A stretch of DNA of 64,000 nucleotides from Chengkuizengella marina (GCF_009910845.1 NZ_SIJB01000027.1:62001-126000), one strand, 5' to 3'. Positions 37,078 to 48,479 are shown, numbered from the stretch's first letter. Notes: generated by a model from the sequence alone, not told the origin. A program made the numbers and translations.

Positions 37078-37500
37078 TTAAATATAGAACATGTTACTCT
37101 CATGTTCATCTCCTTGATCTTGATAATGGATTAGATTTGCCAAAGTAGTTGAATCTAATACCTTTGCAATACTGTCACGAATATTGATCCAAAGATCTCT
37201 TTTTGCAGGATCATCTTCTTCTGTAAAGTCAACGGGACTGATCGGTCCTTCTAATACACGAATTACATCCCCTGCTGTTATTTCTTCTGGTGGTTTAGAA
37301 CACTGATAACCACCATACGCTCCTCGAATGCTCTTCACTAAACCAGAGTTTCTTAATGGCGCTACCAATTGCTCTAGGTAATGCTCTGATAATCGATGCT
37401 TTTCAGCTATACTTTTAAGTGAGATTGGTCCTTCACCATAATTTGAAGCCAATTCCATCATGATTGTAAGTCCATAACGACCTTTAGTAGAAATTTTCAA
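37078..37500 (-). CDS. cymR: Rrf2-family regulator CymR
   Basis: 140 residues. N-terminal winged helix: MKISTKGRYGLTIMMELA, LKSIAEKHRLSEHYLEQLV, then VKSIRGAYGGYQC. The three Cys that hold the Fe-S cluster in IscR are absent, which points to CymR, the repressor of cysteine metabolism that works in complex with CysK. Start is TTG 37500 with GGGGTG five bases upstream. A good promoter lies 143 bases upstream. First gene of the operon with the desulfurase, yrrD and zinc-ribbon genes. Confidence 0.92.
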   Translation of the reverse strand: MKISTKGRYGLTIMMELASNYGEGPISLKSIAEKHRLSEHYLEQLVAPLRNSGLVKSIRGAYGGYQCSKPPEEITAGDVIRVLEGPISPVDFTEEDDPAKRDLWINIRDSIAKVLDSTTLANLIHYQDQGDEHESNMFYI

Positions 37501-38938
<1,438 letters not shown>

Positions 38939-38980
38939 ATGTATTTATTGTGCATTAAAAAAAAGTTCAAATTTTCACAT

Positions 38981-39010
38981 AAAAGGACCTCAATTCTTAC
39001 AGGTCCTTTT
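38981..39010 (+). terminator. mnmA: Terminator of mnmA
   Basis: Perfect 10-bp stem (38981-38990 with 39001-39010) with a 10-base loop; the stem ends in four T on the plus strand. It lies 42 bases past the stop. Confidence 0.8.
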
Positions 39011-39189
39011 ACTAAAACAAAAACATCAATCAACATTTCATTGAATTTATATAATATATCTGTACTCTCATACCTAATTAACAGGATATTTTGGCCTTTT
39101 CAAGCTCGTACGATCTGAAGACTTAAGAGCCATTCCAAAATGAAATTTATACATAAATTATCTAGATAAATATGAAAATAATGAATCAA

Positions 39190-39603
39190 TCACTTTATAA
39201 TCTCATATTGCAAGTCTGCCTCAAAAGTTCCAGTACAAAATTGAGTAGGATCTGGCCCAAAACACACTGCAATTGCTGCAAAGAGCTGTTCTACTTCTAT
39301 CGTAATTGATGATTGCGCTAAAACAAGATTAACATTAATTACGCCTGCATCAATGACAAAAATGGCCATCAAACAATCAGGGTCAGAACTAGTATTCACA
39401 ACTGTAATCATCCCTTTAGGTAGCTTTGGTGAATTTATTGGTATATTTTGTGCAAAAAATAAAAATGTAAAACTTGCAAAACCATTGCATAAATCACGAA
39501 TAGGGACACACCTTTTTACAGAAATCAATTCTTTGGGTATTAATTTAAGCCCTGCACATGAGATAGGACAACAAATTTCACTTTGGGATGGATAGTTATT
39601 CAT
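39190..39603 (-). CDS. Ena-like (DUF3992-type) spore appendage protein candidate
   Basis: 137 residues. The C-terminal half follows the DUF3992 pattern: KGMITVVNTSSDPDCLMAIF, a strand-rich stretch, then ITIEVEQLFAAIAVCFG and CTGTFEADLQYEI at the end. The N-terminus has a Cys pair and further Cys (11, 12, 16, 32, 39). In known endospore appendage subunits an N-terminal CC arm links subunits by disulfides; the spacing here fits that only loosely. AAAGGAGAT is ten bases before the ATG. It is a single gene between mnmA and rarA, bounded by terminators. The family call is from pattern memory and needs a profile search. Confidence 0.5.
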   Translation of the reverse strand: MNNYPSQSEICCPISCAGLKLIPKELISVKRCVPIRDLCNGFASFTFLFFAQNIPINSPKLPKGMITVVNTSSDPDCLMAIFVIDAGVINVNLVLAQSSITIEVEQLFAAIAVCFGPDPTQFCTGTFEADLQYEIIK

Positions 39604-39750
39604 AAAGCTAATATCTCCTTTCCATAAAAGCTAATTTAGTAGATCTAGTTATAATAATATATGTGAAATCGTGGTAACTGCTTGTGTTAATCTACCGGTT
39701 GTTTTGCACATTTTCTATAATACTTTGTATTTTCGTAGTCTAATAAATGC

Positions 39751-39782
39751 AAAAAGTCTCTCATTCGTTGAGAGACTTTTTT
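39751..39782 (-). terminator. rarA: Terminator of rarA
   Basis: 12- to 13-bp stem AAAAAGTCTCTC/GAGAGACTTTTT with a short loop and T-run on both strands. It lies 29 bases past the rarA stop. Confidence 0.85.
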
Positions 39783-39810
39783 AATATAAGATTTCTATTT
39801 ATTTTTTATA

Positions 39811-41118
39811 CTACTGTTTACCTCTACGTTTTTGGTTTACCTTAATTTTCTCTTCCATTCCCTGCTCGGTAGCTTCATAGAGCATTTGATTTTGAATTTT
39901 ATCAGGTAAATACTGCTGTTTTACATAATGACCAGGATAATCATGTGGATATTGATATCCTTTATGTCCTAATTCTTCTGACCCTTTATAATGTGTATCT
40001 CTTAAATGCAGAGGAACTTCTGCTGATTTTATATTTTCCATTAAATGTGCAATCTTAGAAAGAGCTTTGGGAATCGCATTCGATTTAGGACTCTCCACTG
40101 CAAATAAAATTGCCTGGGAAATGATATATCTTGATTCAGGCCAACCTATCTTTTGATAAGCCTCCATAGCTGTTACAGATTGTACCATAGCCTGTGGATT
40201 TGCTAGTCCAATATCCTCACTACTAGTAATAATTAATCTACGGATGAACACCATCGGATCCATACCTAACTTTTCAACTGCATAGACAAACCAAAATAAT
40301 GCTGCATCACTTGAACCTCTAATACTTTTATGAAAAGCGGACAAAACATCATATTGTGTGGAATCGTCAGCTTTAATAGTAGGGCGACGGATCGATTCCT
40401 CTGCTACTTCAAGTGTTACATGTATTTTGCCATTTGGATTGGGATGTGTGGTCATAACTGCTAGTTCTAAAGCATTTAAGGATCTTCGTATATCTCCATT
40501 TGCCATATGTGCAATATGCAGTAACGCATCCTCATCAACTTGGACAGGGAGCGTACCTAACCCTTTCCCCTCATTAGTTATAGCCCTCTTCATAGCTTCT
40601 AACGAATGTTCATATGTTAATGCTTGTAATTCAAATAAAGTGGACCTAGAAAGTAATGCACCATTGACATGATGAAACGGGTTTTCTGTTGTTGCTCCAA
40701 TTAATATGATAATCCCTTGCTCCACTGCTGGTAAAAGAGCATCTTGCCTTGATTTATTAAAGCGATGTACTTCATCTAAAAAAAGAATCGTTTTTTTATG
40801 ATACATTTGTTTGTTCAGTTTTGCATTTTCAATCACTTCCCGCACATCTTTAACAGACGCCTCTACAGCGTTAAGTTGTACAAACTCTCCATTGGTTTGG
40901 TTTGAAATGATATTTGCGAGTGTTGTTTTTCCGACACCAGGAGGTCCATATAAAATAATAGAAGTGATTTGATCTGCTTCAATTGCCCTACGAAGCAATT
41001 TTCCTTCACCAACGATATGTTGTTGACCGATATACTCATTTAAAGTTTGCGGTCTCATCCGATCTGCTAACAATTGATGTGCAGGTTGCTCTGATTCTTT
41101 ATATGAAAATAAATCCAT
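39811..41118 (-). CDS. rarA: Replication-associated recombination ATPase RarA (MgsA, YrvN)
   Basis: 435 residues from ATG 41118 (MDLFSYKES, the usual N-terminus); a frame from TTG 41139 has no ribosome site. A clamp-loader-like AAA+ ATPase: [16 protein letters not shown], Walker [10 protein letters not shown], Walker [13 protein letters not shown], sensor [11 protein letters not shown], and the C-terminal GTPLHLR-like [13 protein letters not shown]. It acts at stalled replication forks. AAGGT lies about ten bases upstream. Confidence 0.95.
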   Translation of the reverse strand: MDLFSYKESEQPAHQLLADRMRPQTLNEYIGQQHIVGEGKLLRRAIEADQITSIILYGPPGVGKTTLANIISNQTNGEFVQLNAVEASVKDVREVIENAKLNKQMYHKKTILFLDEVHRFNKSRQDALLPAVEQGIIILIGATTENPFHHVNGALLSRSTLFELQALTYEHSLEAMKRAITNEGKGLGTLPVQVDEDALLHIAHMANGDIRRSLNALELAVMTTHPNPNGKIHVTLEVAEESIRRPTIKADDSTQYDVLSAFHKSIRGSSDAALFWFVYAVEKLGMDPMVFIRRLIITSSEDIGLANPQAMVQSVTAMEAYQKIGWPESRYIISQAILFAVESPKSNAIPKALSKIAHLMENIKSAEVPLHLRDTHYKGSEELGHKGYQYPHDYPGHYVKQQYLPDKIQNQMLYEATEQGMEEKIKVNQKRRGKQ

Positions 41119-41345
41119 GATTTTCACTACCTTTTCCAATCAATCTATCACTAAAGTGATTAAATATTACATACATTTCTGAATGCTAAGACTACTATAT
41201 CAAAATCACTACCTTGAATCCAAATTCTTTGAGAAGCAAATTGAAACGAATCACAAAATTAATATTTGCACATTTTGTCTGATATAAACACACAAGCATC
41301 TACGAAGTTAATATCATATAAATGTTAGTATAGGAGGTGATAATC

Positions 41346-41453
41346 ATGCCACATTCTAGCAAAAAGAGGAAAAAGAGAGTGAGAAGGTTTGTAATATTTG
41401 CAAAGGTAATCGAAATTAAAAAGAAGAAAAAACGAAAAAAGAAACGTTATTAA
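41346..41453 (+). CDS. 35-residue highly basic mini-protein
   Basis: AGGAGGTGAT, nearly the full anti-16S complement, ends about five bases before ATG 41346; the frame closes at TAA 41453. The product has 21 Lys or Arg in 35 residues: MPHSSKKRKKRVRRF, then the hydrophobic VIFAKVIEI, then KKKKKRKKKRY. A net charge above +18 suggests nucleic-acid or polyphosphate binding, perhaps in ribosomes or spores; none of this is shown. No family recognised. It is on the plus strand in an otherwise gene-poor stretch, and a 9-bp hairpin follows at 41496. Confidence 0.65.
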   Translation: MPHSSKKRKKRVRRFVIFAKVIEIKKKKKRKKKRY

Positions 41454-41495
41454 TTTTATCTTATAATCTATTAACTAATTTTAATAACTAACTAA

Positions 41496-41518
41496 TATAG
41501 GGTGTTATGCACCCTATA
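41496..41518 (+). terminator. Hairpin after the mini-protein gene
   Basis: Perfect 9-bp stem TATAGGGTG/CACCCTATA with a five-base loop, 42 bases past the mini-protein stop. It lacks a T-run, so it may be a processing or stability hairpin and not a classical terminator. Confidence 0.45.
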
Positions 41519-41582
41519 AAATAAAAAGAATTAACATATGATGAACATAACTAATAACATTTACCGGTAATATTATAATCTT

Positions 41583-41745
41583 TCAATTCCATTTAGCATT
41601 TCTGCTGAACCATTAACTAAATTTGGCTTGTTTACCGATGAAACGTGCCGCACTTGAGCTTGCACCTGCTTACGTATATTTAGCATCAAATGACTCCAGA
41701 TATGTTAAAAGTCAAAGCATTCATGTAAACGGTGAGTCATATTAA
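41583..41745 (+). pseudogene. C-terminal remnant of a short-chain dehydrogenase gene
   Basis: One frame (41586-41627) reads IPFSISAEPLTKFG. The frame shifted by one (41635-41745) reads PMKRAALELAPAYVYLASN, then DSRYVKSQSIHVNGESY and a stop. These match the end of general-stress SDR oxidoreductases (consensus near here: IPSTF-EE-V--FG, PMKRPGQP-ELAPAYVYLAS, GQ-IHVNGG). A frameshift and a small deletion after PMKRA are visible, and the catalytic and NAD-binding parts are absent. This is a decayed fragment. Confidence 0.75.
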
Positions 41746-41830
41746 ATCCTTAAATGATAAAGAAAATAAAGAAAACTCGCTGATTGGCTAGCCCAAAAAG
41801 ATGAAAAAAATATTTATAAATTTTTATAAT

Positions 41831-41855
41831 AAAAAAGAGCATAAAGCTCTTTTTT
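41831..41855 (-). terminator. Terminator of tcdA and the hisS-aspS run
   Basis: Perfect 10-bp stem (41831-41840 with 41846-41855), five-base loop, T-run on both strands. It lies 26 bases past the tcdA stop. Confidence 0.85.
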
Positions 41856-41881
41856 ATTGACTCAGTCATATTAAACTATAT

Positions 41882-42649
41882 TCAATACTTCCGCTGTACT
41901 TTCAAATCATTTGCAACCAATAAATCCTTAACAACTTCACTTGCCATAATTAGACCTGAAACGGAAGGTACAAAAGCGTTGCTTGAAGGTGGATGTTTCG
42001 CTTTACGAATTTCTGGTGCATTTTCAGGAACAATTTCATCTGTTACCTCTTCCAAAGGAACAATAGGTGGTTCCTTTGAATATACAACTTTTACACCTTT
42101 GTAAATTCTATCTTTTCTAAGTTTTTGACGTATGACCCTAGCGATCGGATCCATTGAAGTTTTAGAAATATCCGCGACTTCAAACTGAGTAGGATCCATT
42201 TTATTTGCTGCACCCATACTTGAAATTACTTTAATTTTTCTTTGTAAACATTGTTTAATAAGATGTATTTTGTAAGAAATTGTATCTGATGCATCTACAA
42301 CATAATCTAAGGGTGTTTCAAAAAAGGACTCATATGTTTCTTCAGTGTAAAACATATTTAAAGCAATCACATCACATTCAGGATTTATTAATCCAATCCG
42401 CTCTTTCATCAGCTCCGCTTTAGACTGTCCAACCGTCGTTGTTAAAGCATGAATTTGCCGATTTATATTGGTAATATCCACAACGTCCTTATCAACTAAG
42501 ATGATTCGACCAATACCCGAACGAGCAAGTGCTTCAGCTGCAAAAGAACCAACACCACCAATACCTAATACCGCTACCGTACTATTTTTCATTATTTCTA
42601 GCCCTTTTTTACCAATGGCTAATTCATTTCTTGAAAACTGGTGAAGCAT
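41882..42649 (-). CDS. tcdA: tRNA threonylcarbamoyladenosine dehydratase TcdA (YrvM)
   Basis: 255 residues. An E1/ThiF-type enzyme that uses ATP to cyclise t6A at position 37 of ANN-decoding tRNAs. Seen: GIGGVGSFAAEALARSGI (nucleotide fold), LVDKDVVDITNINRQIHA, VVDASDTISYKIHL, and PPSSNAFVPSVSGLIMA-type C-terminus (SNAFVPSVSGLIMASEV). AAAGGAAG lies about seven bases before the ATG. It begins 14 bases after aspS and is probably read from the hisS promoter. Confidence 0.94.
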   Translation of the reverse strand: MLHQFSRNELAIGKKGLEIMKNSTVAVLGIGGVGSFAAEALARSGIGRIILVDKDVVDITNINRQIHALTTTVGQSKAELMKERIGLINPECDVIALNMFYTEETYESFFETPLDYVVDASDTISYKIHLIKQCLQRKIKVISSMGAANKMDPTQFEVADISKTSMDPIARVIRQKLRKDRIYKGVKVVYSKEPPIVPLEEVTDEIVPENAPEIRKAKHPPSSNAFVPSVSGLIMASEVVKDLLVANDLKVQRKY

Positions 42650-42663
42650 AGTTATCTTCCTTT

Positions 42664-44445
42664 CTAGTTATTGCCAGCCTCTTGTTTGATTGCAAGACGA
42701 ATGGATAAATCATCTAACTGATGTTGACCTACTTCAGAAGGAGCATCACTTAATAAATCTGCTGAGCTTGCAGTTTTTGGAAATGCTATTGTTTCTCGGA
42801 GATTAGAACTACCAGCTAACAACATGATTAAACGGTCAAAACCAAAAGCTATTCCCCCATGTGGAGGTGTCCCATATTCAAAAGCATCTAATAAGAAACC
42901 GAATTGCTCTTGAGACTCTTCTTTGGAAAATCCTAATGCACTAAACATTTTTTCCTGAATCTCTTTTTGATAAATACGCATAGAGCCACCACCAACTTCA
43001 TACCCATTTAAAACAAGATCATAAGCTTGTGCACGAATCTCTCCTGGCTCTGTATCAAAAAGATGTATATCTTCTTCTTTTGGACGTGTAAACGGATGAT
43101 GTAATGCTACAAAACGTTTTTCTTCTTCAGCGTATTCTACTAGTGGAAAATCAACGACCCAAGAAAATTTAAATTGTGATTCATCAATTAATCCTAAATC
43201 TTTCCCTATTTTCAAGCGTAAGTTTCCTAACACATCGGCAACTACTTTTTTCGAATCTGCAGAGAATAAAAGCAAATCACCATCTTCAGCTTGTAATCTT
43301 TCCTTTAATGCTGCTAACTCCTCTTCGCTGAAAAACTTAACGATAGGTCCCTTCATCTCTCCATTTTTCACTTGAATCCAAGCAAGTCCCTTTGCTCCAT
43401 AACGAGCAGCATAAGGTGCTAAGTCATCAATTTCTTTACGACTCCATGTACCGCAACCTTTTGCATTAAGAGCTTTTACTTGTCCTCCTTTAGCTACTAC
43501 GCTTGCAAATACTTTCACGCCAGAATTGACAACTAAATCTGATAAATCCACTAATTCTAAACCAAAACGAAGATCTGGTTTATCTGAACCGTACTTATCC
43601 ATCGCTTCAGCATAGGTTAAACGTTGAAAAGGTCGTGCAATTTCAACATCTTTTAATTGTTTAAATAAACGTACCATCAGTTCTTCCATCATGTCCTGCA
43701 ACTGCTCTTCTGATAGGAATGAAGTTTCAATGTCCACCTGCGTAAATTCTGGTTGACGATCCGCTCTTAAATCTTCATCACGGAAACAACGAGCAATCTG
43801 ATAATAACGCTCAACTCCTCCAACCATTAACATCTGCTTAAATAACTGTGGAGATTGTGGAAGTGCAAAGAACTTTCCATCTTGTACACGACTTGGAACC
43901 AAATAATCACGAGCACCTTCAGGTGTACTTTTTGTCAAAATTGGCGTTTCTATTTCTAAAAAATCTTTTTCATCTAGAAAATCACGGAAAATCTTAGCCG
44001 CTTTAGAACGAAGTTTTAATGTTTTTTGCATTTCTGGTCTGCGTAAATCTAAATAGCGATATTTCAATCGTAAAACTTCATCCACATCAATTCCGTCTTC
44101 AATAAAAAATGGTGGATTTTTTGCTTCGTTTAAGATTTCTATTTCAGAAACTTGTACTTCAATTTCACCAGTTGGAAGATTCGGATTTAACGTTTCTTCA
44201 TCTCTTTCTACAACCTTCCCTTTCACTGCTAAAACAAACTCATTTCTAGCCTTATCTCCTGTTTGAAGTGCTTCTCCTGAAAAATCTGGGTTAAATACAA
44301 CTTGCATAATTCCTGAGCGATCTCGTAGATCAATAAACAAAACGCCCCCTAAGTCTCTTCTTCTTTGAACCCATCCGTTTAATATGACAGTATCTCCTAC
44401 ATTTGCTTTTGTCAAAGATCCACATTGATGTGTTTTTAGCATCAT
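42664..44445 (-). CDS. aspS: Aspartyl-tRNA synthetase
   Basis: 593 residues. N-terminal OB fold ([19 protein letters not shown]), class II motif 2 [19 protein letters not shown], the bacterial insertion domain (about 280-420), and motif 3 [10 protein letters not shown]. The active-site flipping loop region [11 protein letters not shown]-like [15 protein letters not shown] is present. GGGGGA about 11 bases upstream lies in the last codons of hisS, and the start is one base past the hisS stop, so the pair is translationally coupled and under the same T-box. Confidence 0.97.
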   Translation of the reverse strand: MMLKTHQCGSLTKANVGDTVILNGWVQRRRDLGGVLFIDLRDRSGIMQVVFNPDFSGEALQTGDKARNEFVLAVKGKVVERDEETLNPNLPTGEIEVQVSEIEILNEAKNPPFFIEDGIDVDEVLRLKYRYLDLRRPEMQKTLKLRSKAAKIFRDFLDEKDFLEIETPILTKSTPEGARDYLVPSRVQDGKFFALPQSPQLFKQMLMVGGVERYYQIARCFRDEDLRADRQPEFTQVDIETSFLSEEQLQDMMEELMVRLFKQLKDVEIARPFQRLTYAEAMDKYGSDKPDLRFGLELVDLSDLVVNSGVKVFASVVAKGGQVKALNAKGCGTWSRKEIDDLAPYAARYGAKGLAWIQVKNGEMKGPIVKFFSEEELAALKERLQAEDGDLLLFSADSKKVVADVLGNLRLKIGKDLGLIDESQFKFSWVVDFPLVEYAEEEKRFVALHHPFTRPKEEDIHLFDTEPGEIRAQAYDLVLNGYEVGGGSMRIYQKEIQEKMFSALGFSKEESQEQFGFLLDAFEYGTPPHGGIAFGFDRLIMLLAGSSNLRETIAFPKTASSADLLSDAPSEVGQHQLDDLSIRLAIKQEAGNN

Positions 44446-44446
44446 T

Positions 44447-45715
44447 TTACATGTTTCCCCCTTTTGTTATTTTTAACATTTCTTCTACAAAATTTTCTAG
44501 TGCAATCGTTTTTTGCTCTCGTGATTCTAATATTTTTAGAACAATTTCACCTCGTTCTAATTCTTCATCACCTAGAATAGCAGCATATTTCACTTTTTGA
44601 CGATCAGCTGATTTTAATTGGGCTTTCATTTTTTTACCTAAATAATCTTTTTCAGCCTTAATGCCTGCCTGCCTTAACTCATATAAAACCTTTACACATT
44701 TTTCTTCTGCTTGTTCTCCTAATCCAACTAAATACACATCTAAAAGATTTTCTTCAGGGATTTGAACGTTTTGATGATCTAAAATAAGTAATACTCTTTC
44801 CAAACCAATTCCAAAACCAACACCAGGTTGATCCTGCCCTCCAATTTGTTCAACAAGACCATTATATCGACCACCAGCAGCAATCGTATCAATAGCTCCA
44901 ATGCCCTCAGCTTTATATTCAAACACAGTATCTGTATAGTAATCTAATCCCCGTACCATTCTTGGATTGATTTCAAACTTTATATCCATCTCTGCAAGAT
45001 ACTTTTGCACCTTATCAAAGTGGATCATACTTTCCTCATCTAAACTGTCTAAAATAGAGGGGGCACCATCAAAATATTGTTGATCCTTCTTACAATCAAG
45101 GATTCTTAAAGGATTTCTTTCGAATCTAGACTGACAATCTTTACATAGCTGTTCTTTCACAGGAGTAAGGAATTCTTGCAACTTTCCACGATAGTTAGTT
45201 CGGCTCTGTTGATTCCCAATCGAATTTAATTCCACCTTCACACCTTGCAATCCTAAATCTTTAAAAAAGCTATAACCCAGTGATATCACTTCAGCATCAA
45301 TGGCTGGATCAATGGAGCCAAAAACCTCTACTCCAAACTGATGAAACTGGCGAAACCGACCACTTTGCGGTTGCTCATACCGAAACTTTGGACCGATATA
45401 ATACAGTTTTTGTATATCAGGTTCACCATATAGTTTGTTTTCAATATAAGCTCGAACAACCCCTGCTGTACCTTCAGGTCTCAAGGTCATATTACGATCG
45501 CCTTTGTCTTTAAAAGTATACATTTCCTTTTCTACAACATCAGTTGTTTCTCCAACACTACGAATAAACAACTCTGTTTGTTCAAAAATAGGTGTACGGA
45601 TTTCTTTATAATTGAAACGATGGCACCAATCTCTGGCTTTTTTCTCAACATACTGCCATTTCTCTACAATACCAGGGATGAAATCCTGAGTTCCTTTTGG
45701 TTTTTGATATCTCAT
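44447..45715 (-). CDS. hisS: Histidyl-tRNA synthetase
   Basis: 422 residues. Seen: KGTQDFIPG at the N-terminus, motif 2 [32 protein letters not shown], the histidine loops [12 protein letters not shown] and AGGRYNGL, and motif 3 [13 protein letters not shown]. The anticodon-binding domain fills about 325-422. GGGAGG is eight bases before the ATG. Transcription is controlled by the T-box leader at 45930-46210. Confidence 0.97.
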   Translation of the reverse strand: MRYQKPKGTQDFIPGIVEKWQYVEKKARDWCHRFNYKEIRTPIFEQTELFIRSVGETTDVVEKEMYTFKDKGDRNMTLRPEGTAGVVRAYIENKLYGEPDIQKLYYIGPKFRYEQPQSGRFRQFHQFGVEVFGSIDPAIDAEVISLGYSFFKDLGLQGVKVELNSIGNQQSRTNYRGKLQEFLTPVKEQLCKDCQSRFERNPLRILDCKKDQQYFDGAPSILDSLDEESMIHFDKVQKYLAEMDIKFEINPRMVRGLDYYTDTVFEYKAEGIGAIDTIAAGGRYNGLVEQIGGQDQPGVGFGIGLERVLLILDHQNVQIPEENLLDVYLVGLGEQAEEKCVKVLYELRQAGIKAEKDYLGKKMKAQLKSADRQKVKYAAILGDEELERGEIVLKILESREQKTIALENFVEEMLKITKGGNM

Positions 45716-45929
45716 TTTTATTACCTCCCTTAGCTCAATTGAAACCTTACTAAACCTTCAAATCAATGATAAATAAAATTTTATAAAGTGATTTGTATCT
45801 TTATGTGACTTTACAGAACAGGATGTTCTGATGCATCGTTATCCTCAAGGACGAGGATGAACTTAGATGTAATCATTAAAATTAGTGGAACGAATAGGTG
45901 CAAACACGATTAACATATTATTTATCAAT

Positions 45930-46210
45930 GGAAAATAAAAATCTCTCGTCCCTGATCTTATTATCAGGGACGAGAGATTGAAACAACAATAAACACCCGT
46001 GGTACCACCCACATTTAGGATAAATATCATATCCTACACTTATCGGTTAACGCCCGTATACGCCACACAGTTACAAAGGAAACTAATTGTAATTAATTCC
46101 TCTTCACTGTAAGTTCTCAGGGAGGTCTCTTCATTCAGTTTCATAAGGATGTTTACAGCCAATGACATCCCTCTCTAAGTATGAAGCTCTGAATTACTTT
46201 GTCCCTTCAT
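45930..46210 (-). promoter_or_regulatory. T-box riboswitch of the hisS-aspS operon
   Basis: All parts are visible on the minus strand: stem I with AGTA, AGAGAG and GGCTGTAAAC; the T-box GGGTGGTACCACGGGTG at 46010-45994; and a 17-bp terminator stem (45940-45956 with 45963-45979) followed by a T-run. Uncharged tRNA pairs with the specifier codon and the T-box and prevents termination. From the pairing CTTCAT/ATGAAG, the specifier region is near GAC (46126-46124), an Asp codon, which fits aspS; this reading is tentative. Confidence 0.9.
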
Positions 46211-46248
46211 AGAATCATTTAACATATTCAAATTTAACATTAACAATG

Positions 46249-46277
46249 ATTTTAATATGGTTAAGTCTTAATGTCAA
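46249..46277 (-). promoter_or_regulatory. Sigma-A promoter of the T-box hisS-aspS transcript
   Basis: Minus-strand TTGACA (46277-46272), 17-base spacer and TAAAAT (46254-46249). It lies about 35 bases before the start of stem I. Confidence 0.8.
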
Positions 46278-46305
46278 GCAATACAGTAAAGTGATAAACA
46301 AAGGT

Positions 46306-47499
46306 TTAGAAAAAATCCATAAAATAGGTTGTTTTTTTAGGGATCAAAAATTGCAATTCATTTATTTTTTCCTTTGGTCCCTTGATCTTTTCAAGCTTAA
46401 ATAAAGTCTCTACACTCTGATAACCTGATAACAAACTGCTTAATGTTTGAATAGAACAGTGAATAGAGTGATCTACCATTTCATGTTGAGCACAAAAAGA
46501 TACTTTATTCACTCTAGCTTTTCCATTTTCATCTATTTCTATTTCAAACAATCCATCATTCCATTCAGCAAATTCATCTTTCACAGTAATCATAAACTCC
46601 TGTTTTGCTCCTGAAGCATAAAATGGATAGGCTATAAGAAATTGCTCAACATCAACGATGCGCATCATAAAGTAGGTAATTAATTCTTGTTTAAACGTTG
46701 GATTATCTAAAATTGCGGTAAGTGGATCATTAGATGGAGCAATCAATTGAACATTATCAATCATTGAATCATGTTGATTAATCAACCTCCAAAGTTGTTT
46801 GCGAACAGATTCATTTAAAAAAACCATTTCTTTCACTTTCATTTCACGGTCTTTTACTTTATATAATAAATACCCTTCAGGTTTCCCAGATTCATTATAA
46901 TAGACTTGGATAGTTTGCGTTTCTCCAAAAACTCGATTAAACCACCATGTCTCATCTCTTTTTAACATTCCATTAAACCCAGAAGTATATTGTTCATAAA
47001 TTTCGTTTAATAATGGCCAACAATCCTGTATATTTTTAAATCTTTTGATAGTACCTATAGTAGTTTCTACTTTCGGAAATTGTGAAATAGGTATTGTATA
47101 TTTTTTGTATTCACTTAAAGTTTCCCATCCATATTTTCTATAAAATGCAAAAGAAAAAGGAGCTAGCATTGAAACTGTCATATTTTTCTCTTTCATTTCT
47201 AATAATGTTTTTTCTAATAACTGCTTCACCAGACCTTTTCTACGATATTCAGGCCAAGAAGCAACACCAGCAACTCCACCCATTGAAAAAACTTGATTAT
47301 GTATAAAAACTTGAAGTGGCAATAAACTGACCATAGAAATTAACTGATCATTGTTAAAGTAACCCCAAATATGTTCAGGTTTTAATTTTGAACGAATTCC
47401 TGCCCTTTCTTCTGAGTTTGCTTCGTATTGAAATGCAAAAGTGGATAGTTCTATCACATCATCTAATTCATCATATTTACATTTTCTTATTTCTTCCAT
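46306..47499 (-). CDS. Eis-like GNAT acetyltransferase
   Basis: 397 residues, the length of three-domain Eis-type proteins: an N-terminal GNAT domain with the CoA site MGGVAGVASWPEYRRKGLVKQL, a second degenerate GNAT-like domain, and a C-terminal sterol-carrier-like domain (about 290-397). Conserved SMLAPFSFAFYRKYGWE is a family mark. Eis proteins acetylate amines such as aminoglycosides; the substrate here is unknown. GAGGTG lies about eight bases before the ATG. Its 3' end is only 29 bases upstream of the hisS promoter. Confidence 0.88.
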   Translation of the reverse strand: MEEIRKCKYDELDDVIELSTFAFQYEANSEERAGIRSKLKPEHIWGYFNNDQLISMVSLLPLQVFIHNQVFSMGGVAGVASWPEYRRKGLVKQLLEKTLLEMKEKNMTVSMLAPFSFAFYRKYGWETLSEYKKYTIPISQFPKVETTIGTIKRFKNIQDCWPLLNEIYEQYTSGFNGMLKRDETWWFNRVFGETQTIQVYYNESGKPEGYLLYKVKDREMKVKEMVFLNESVRKQLWRLINQHDSMIDNVQLIAPSNDPLTAILDNPTFKQELITYFMMRIVDVEQFLIAYPFYASGAKQEFMITVKDEFAEWNDGLFEIEIDENGKARVNKVSFCAQHEMVDHSIHCSIQTLSSLLSGYQSVETLFKLEKIKGPKEKINELQFLIPKKTTYFMDFF

Positions 47500-47751
47500 A
47501 ATCTACACCTCTTTGGTTTATTAAAATCTATTACTATTTCAAAAAAAAAAATGTATATAAATTGATTTTTTCTAATTACTATCTTATATGTTCGTGTTAA
47601 AGATCACAAGAAATCTATGAAAAAATAAAAGGTAGTCTGCTCAAATACATACTTCAAAATTACCACGCAATAATTTGAAAGAATTTAAAGAACTCCATAC
47701 GATAAGATAAATGTATAAAATCCATGTTAAAAAACGAAAGGAACACTGATT

Positions 47752-48384
47752 ATGCATAAAATTATTGAACCTAAAATTCTTTATTTCGGTACACCTGTTG
47801 TACTTATAAGCACATTAAACGAGGATGGTACACCTAATTTAGCACCAATATCATCTGCTTGGTGGCTTGGTCAGTCCTGTATGTTGGGAATGAGTAAATT
47901 TTCGAAAACCGTACAAAATTTAGAACGGGAACGTGAATGTGTTCTAAACCTTCCATCAGCAGATCTAGTTAGGGCTGTTGATCAACTTGCATTGCTTACG
48001 GGGAAAACTCCTGTGCCTAAATATAAAGAAAAAATGGGATATCGTTATGAGCCAAACAAATTTGAAATAGCAGGATTGCATCAAATCCATTCCACTTTGA
48101 TAAAGCCTCCTCGTGTTGCTGAATGTCCTGTCCAACTTGAAGCTGTTGTAGAATGTGTGAACCCAATTCATGATCCTAACAGCTCATTAGTTGCAATTGA
48201 GGTAAGTATACAACGAGTACATGTAGAAGATTACCTATTAGTAGAGGGAGAAAAAAATTATATCGATCCAGAAAAATGGAATCCGTTAATTATGAATTTT
48301 TGTGAGTTTTTTGGACTGAGTAGTAAACTCCATCCATCTAAGCTTGTTCCTGCCTTCGGTCTCCCACAAAAAATAGTTACTTAG
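47752..48384 (+). CDS. Flavin reductase-like domain protein
   Basis: 210 residues with the split-barrel FMN-binding fold. Seen: TPVVLISTLNEDGTPNLAPIS, SSAWWLGQSCMLGMS and KTVQNLERERECVLNLPS, all typical of this family (each stretch shown separately). Residues 110-170 hold the conserved ECPVQLEA and the IEV strand. It probably reduces flavin or uses bound FMN in an oxidoreductase reaction; the partner is unknown. GAAAGG lies about ten bases before the ATG. A very long terminator stem follows. Confidence 0.85.
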   Translation: MHKIIEPKILYFGTPVVLISTLNEDGTPNLAPISSAWWLGQSCMLGMSKFSKTVQNLERERECVLNLPSADLVRAVDQLALLTGKTPVPKYKEKMGYRYEPNKFEIAGLHQIHSTLIKPPRVAECPVQLEAVVECVNPIHDPNSSLVAIEVSIQRVHVEDYLLVEGEKNYIDPEKWNPLIMNFCEFFGLSSKLHPSKLVPAFGLPQKIVT

Positions 48385-48426
48385 AAGTCATCAAATAATG
48401 CATACTCTCGAAGATCTAATCAAATA

Positions 48427-48479
48427 AACAACAAATAAGACCATCATGAAACTGCTAGTTCATGGTCTTATTTGTTGTT
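48427..48479 (+). terminator. Terminator of the flavin reductase-like gene
   Basis: 18-bp perfect outer stem (48427-48444 with 48462-48479), with further pairing CATGAA/TTCATG possible in the loop. It lies 42 bases past the stop. Confidence 0.85.

Noticed and set aside
37078-37500. IscR (Fe-S cluster regulator)
   Set aside because: The three cluster Cys are missing; the protein fits CymR better.
41496-41518. Hairpin as an inverted repeat of an insertion sequence
   Set aside because: Arms are only 9 bp and five bases apart, and no transposase fragment or target duplication was found.
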